DNA of 64,000 bases from contig NZ_LYMM01000021.1 of the NCBI RefSeq assembly GCF_002896965.1, positions 62,001 to 126,000 of the forward strand, read 5' to 3'. The stretch is from Novosphingobium guangzhouense (GTDB taxonomy: Bacteria; Pseudomonadota; Alphaproteobacteria; Sphingomonadales; Sphingomonadaceae). Positions 61,664 through 64,000 of this stretch are shown piece by piece (the first letter of the stretch is position 1; the number at the start of each line of letters is the position of its first letter). The notes under the pieces were generated by a model. The model had not been told where the DNA came from. It saw nothing but the letters and a program-made list of their open reading frames with translations, and searched no databases. A program made the position numbers and the translations under genes.

Positions 61664-63106
61664 TTCGAAGCGCGTTCCCACCACGTTGGCATTGTAGCTG
61701 GTATCGCCCGAAGGCAGCGCCGTGGCGCCGGTGTAGTGCATGAGCGCATAGTTAACGTTGAAGCGCAGGTACTGGATCGGGGACCACACCAGCGCGGCGA
61801 TGTAGCCGTTCTGGGTGCCGCCGCGAATGTCGCGGTCGTTGAGGTCCAGCCAGTCGTACCGCAGGGCTACCTGGATCGATCCGGGGCCATCCTTGTCAAG
61901 CGGATGCGCGGGGGCATTGGTGGTGAAGATGCCGCCCTTGTATCCGCGCGAATCGCCGCCGGTCAGGAAATAGCCGACTTCGCCGTAAGCGCCCTGGAAG
62001 CCCACGGTCGACAGGCCCACGCGGTCGGCGGCAAGGTGGTAGTATTCCGCCACGCCCCACCAGCGGCCGGAAATCGCGGCCACTTCCGCGCCGTACATCG
62101 TCTCGTCCTCGACGGTCATCGCAGGCGTGCCGATCAGCCGGGTGTTGGTGCCGTGGGCGTAAGGGCGCTGGCGATAGCGCGTGCTCGAATCGGCAAGGCG
62201 GCCAAGGCGTCGCCAGTGCGCGGAGCCTGCAAGGTGCAGCTGGACGTCGCCCAGTCTGGGCGCGAAAACCAGCCGGCCGTCGATGGAATAGCTGTTGTTC
62301 TCGTCCCCGCCGTTCACCCCGTCGCTCGAATTGGCGAGCGAGCTTGGATCGTCGGTGAACACGCCCAGCTGCGCCATCAGTGGACCTCTGGTGTATTGCG
62401 CGCCAAGGCCAAGGCGGCGCTCGAAATTGAAGGCGTCGGTGAAGGCGGCGCGCTCCATCACGCTGCCGGACGTATCGCCGGTCAGTTCGTCGAGCGACCA
62501 GAAGGCGTTCTGGTTACCCAGCTGCACCTGCCACGGTCCGTTCTTGTACGTGATGAACGTGTCGACCAGATCGACGGCGTTGTCGGAAAGTTCGAACTCC
62601 AGCTTGTACGAAAGGTTCTTCGCCAGCGAACCCTCGCCGCCAAGGCGCAGGCGGCGCATCTCGCTGGTGAAGCCAAGGCCCCGGTCCTCCAGCCCCTTCG
62701 GTGCGGAAACGAAGCTGGCATCTGCCTGAATGCGGCCCTTGACCTTGAACGCCTTGCCGCCCTGCGTGAACTGCGGGCTGCCTTTCCAGGCGATGGCAGT
62801 CTCGTCTGCGGGCTTCTTCGCCGTGTCTGCGGCAGCGGCAGCGGCCACGGCTGCCGGGGCGGGGGAGGCAGGCGTGCCGGGCGCAGCGGCTGCCGCCAGC
62901 GGCGCTGGGGTACTTGCCCCAAGGCGGCTTTCCAGAGCTTCCAGTCGTGAACGAAGTTCGCGGACTTCGGCGCGCAGGGCATCGGCTTCCTGCCCGCTGA
63001 GCGGTTGCCCGCTTGCCGACTGCGCGAAGGCAGGCGCGGCCATCGTGGTCAGGGCAGTCGTGGTCAGGAATACGGCTGTGGCGGTCCGGGCAACACATGT
63101 ACGCAT
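61652..63106 (-). CDS. Phosphate-selective porin (OprO/OprP-type)
   Basis: Outer-membrane beta-barrel of the OprO/OprP family, 484 residues. The N-terminal signal peptide (TAVFLTTTALTTMAAPAFAQ) is followed by a coiled-coil segment (ALRAEVRELRSRLEALESRL), an Ala/Pro-rich linker and a barrel that ends in Phe, as outer-membrane proteins do (RFELDF). ATG 63106 was chosen because the signal peptide starts there. Three Pho-box repeats lie 50 bp upstream. It carries phosphate or polyphosphate into the periplasm during starvation, by family knowledge and context. Confidence 0.88.
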   Translation of the reverse strand: MRTCVARTATAVFLTTTALTTMAAPAFAQSASGQPLSGQEADALRAEVRELRSRLEALESRLGASTPAPLAAAAAPGTPASPAPAAVAAAAAADTAKKPADETAIAWKGSPQFTQGGKAFKVKGRIQADASFVSAPKGLEDRGLGFTSEMRRLRLGGEGSLAKNLSYKLEFELSDNAVDLVDTFITYKNGPWQVQLGNQNAFWSLDELTGDTSGSVMERAAFTDAFNFERRLGLGAQYTRGPLMAQLGVFTDDPSSLANSSDGVNGGDENNSYSIDGRLVFAPRLGDVQLHLAGSAHWRRLGRLADSSTRYRQRPYAHGTNTRLIGTPAMTVEDETMYGAEVAAISGRWWGVAEYYHLAADRVGLSTVGFQGAYGEVGYFLTGGDSRGYKGGIFTTNAPAHPLDKDGPGSIQVALRYDWLDLNDRDIRGGTQNGYIAALVWSPIQYLRFNVNYALMHYTGATALPSGDTSYNANVVGTRFELDF

Positions 63107-63155
63107 TGGTATCGGCGTCTCTCGCAAGGAATGGAGCGTCTTGCGGGTGGCCAGT

Positions 63156-63183
63156 ATGACCTCAAAATGACGGTAAAATGACA
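63156..63183 (-). promoter_or_regulatory. Pho box array for the porin
   Basis: On the minus strand, TGTCAT (63183-63178), CGTCAT (63172-63167) and GGTCAT (63161-63156) occur with an exact 11-bp period, the PhoB half-site layout. The array ends 50 bp before the porin start codon. Confidence 0.85.
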
Positions 63184-63496
63184 CTTCTGGGACATCCTCA
63201 CCCGGTCCGGCGTCTGATGCGGCGGCAATTGCGCTTTATACGGTAAGTTGCGGTACGGAAACGTTACAGAATCATGACGGCAACATGATGGTTGGCCAAT
63301 TTCATGAGGTTTACGCCGTAAGCTACGGGCAGCCGCGCAATGCGGCCGTGGATGCGCTTGCCATCCGATCCGGCGAATCGTAGACCGCACGCCAAACGCA
63401 TGTATCTGAAGGGCGGGGCGAACCCGCTTGTTCATGGCGGGATGAGGGTGCCGGCGGCGTCTCTTTCCCGGACAATTTTACGGGGACACCCGACGA

Positions 63497-63524
63497 TGTC
63501 ATGTTTTCGTCATGGAAGTGTCAT
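63497..63524 (+). promoter_or_regulatory. Pho box array for pstS
   Basis: TGTCAT (63497), CGTCAT (63508) and TGTCAT (63519) are spaced exactly 11 bp apart, ending 48 bp before the pstS start. This matches the PhoB tandem half-site pattern and mirrors the array upstream of the porin. Confidence 0.88.
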
Positions 63525-63572
63525 CGAAGCCCAATAGGGGCGTCCCAAGATAGAAGCCCAAGGGGGTTTACC

Positions 63573-64000
63573 AATGCGTTCGACCAAGACTTTCATTTTC
63601 GCCGCGGCTTCGGTGGTCGCTCTCAGCGCCTGCGGTGGTTCGGGTGGCTCGGCCGCTGGATCGCGCGATTTCGTGCGCGCGGTGGGCTCTTCCACCGTGT
63701 ACCCCTTCGCCACTGCGGTTGCCGAAGGCTACGCCAAGGCGGCGGGCGTGAAGTCGCCCGTCATCGAAGCCACGGGCACGGGCGCGGGCATGAAGCTGTT
63801 CTGCGCCGGCGTCGGCGCGCAGCACCCTGACATCGAGGACGCCTCGCGCCGGATCAAGAAGTCCGAGTATGAGGAATGCCAGAAGAACGGCGTCAAGGAG
63901 ATCGTCGAGATCCAGGTCGGCATCGACGGCATCGCCTTCGCCGAATCGAAGAGCGGCCCCGGCTTCCAGCTGACGCCGAACGACATCTACAAGGCGCTTG
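63573..64000 (+). CDS. pstS: Phosphate ABC transporter substrate-binding protein PstS (3' partial)
   Basis: Periplasmic phosphate-binding protein, cut off by the window end after 142 codons. The N-terminus is a lipoprotein signal with lipobox LSAC (Cys20). The mature start RDFVRAVGSSTVYPFATAV is the PstS phosphate-binding segment, followed by EATGTGAGMKLFC and the conserved IEDASRRIKKSE. A purine/G-rich AAGGGGG lies 10 bp before the ATG. pstC, pstA, pstB, phoU and phoB would be expected beyond the edge. Confidence 0.93.

Larger units (their letters stand above)
63107..63572. other. Divergent porin-pstS regulatory region
   Basis: A 466-bp non-coding stretch between the porin and pstS. Two Pho-box arrays are at 63156-63183 and 63497-63524. 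A degenerate third (ATGACG at 63274, ATGATG at 63285, also 11 bp apart) lies between. No other gene is visible. Confidence 0.7.

Noticed and set aside
1..64000. CRISPR arrays, insertion sequences, integrases, prophage, defence systems, rRNA or tRNA genes
   Set aside because: I found no regularly spaced repeats, transposase or integrase motifs, or tRNA-like cloverleaf in the intergenic regions, and the genes are all of ordinary chromosomal type.

Overview
The window is a high-GC chromosomal stretch that reads as an alphaproteobacterium of the Sphingomonadales, most like Novosphingobium or Sphingomonas. The evidence is the mutM-rpsT-dnaA neighbourhood, the zwf-edd-glk-eda Entner-Doudoroff operon, the ~1590-residue NAD-glutamate dehydrogenase, the OprO/P porin and DUF6491-like lipoprotein, and frequent 4-bp ATGA start/stop overlaps. 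I saw no phage, transposon, CRISPR array, rRNA or tRNA. Gene order and codon choice look like core or stable accessory chromosome throughout.

Layout. 1-9.4 kb is housekeeping: GTP cyclohydrolase II (5' end cut off), mutM, rpsT, dnaA, a diguanylate cyclase, a DUF983-moeB pair, a sirtuin divergent from dapB-nth, and a small lipoprotein. 9.4-19 kb holds a dicarboxylate/amino-acid symporter, dapE, msrB, a class A penicillin-binding protein, and the envelope quality-control set (Do-type protease, hflC, hflK). 19-27.3 kb holds apbC/mrp, an orphan molybdopterin oxidoreductase large subunit and hemH in one overlapping unit, then a DNA-binding regulator and two overlapping flavoproteins.

27.3-35.6 kb has an HscC-type Hsp70 with a membrane J-like partner, followed by a sucrose module: LacI regulator and MFS transporter on one strand, cytoplasmic GH68 fructosidase and ROK fructokinase on the other, with LacI-type operators between them. 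35.8-44.4 kb is amino-acid catabolism: the large NAD-GDH, an Lrp/AsnC regulator divergent from phhA-hppD-VOC-maiA. 44.4-51.2 kb has a HAD phosphatase and a non-standard arginine succinyltransferase operon (DUF1338, astD, an M20 hydrolase, astA, astB). 51.3-60.3 kb has a nitronate monooxygenase and the Entner-Doudoroff operon zwf-edd-glk-eda, which ends in a strongly diverged PEP-carboxylase-like gene. 60.6-64 kb is phosphate starvation: phoR, a phosphate-type porin and the start of pstS, with two triple 11-bp Pho-box arrays between the divergent porin and pstS.

Physiologically, sucrose enters by the MFS carrier, is split inside the cell, and the hexoses are phosphorylated by the ROK kinase and Glk and burned by the Entner-Doudoroff route. 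Arginine, glutamate, phenylalanine and tyrosine carbon is fed to the TCA cycle by the other clusters. The items most worth a second look are the PEPC-like protein that has lost catalytic residues yet is translationally coupled to eda, the ast operon with DUF1338 and an M20 enzyme where AstC/AstE would be expected, and the HPD-less J-like partner of HscC.
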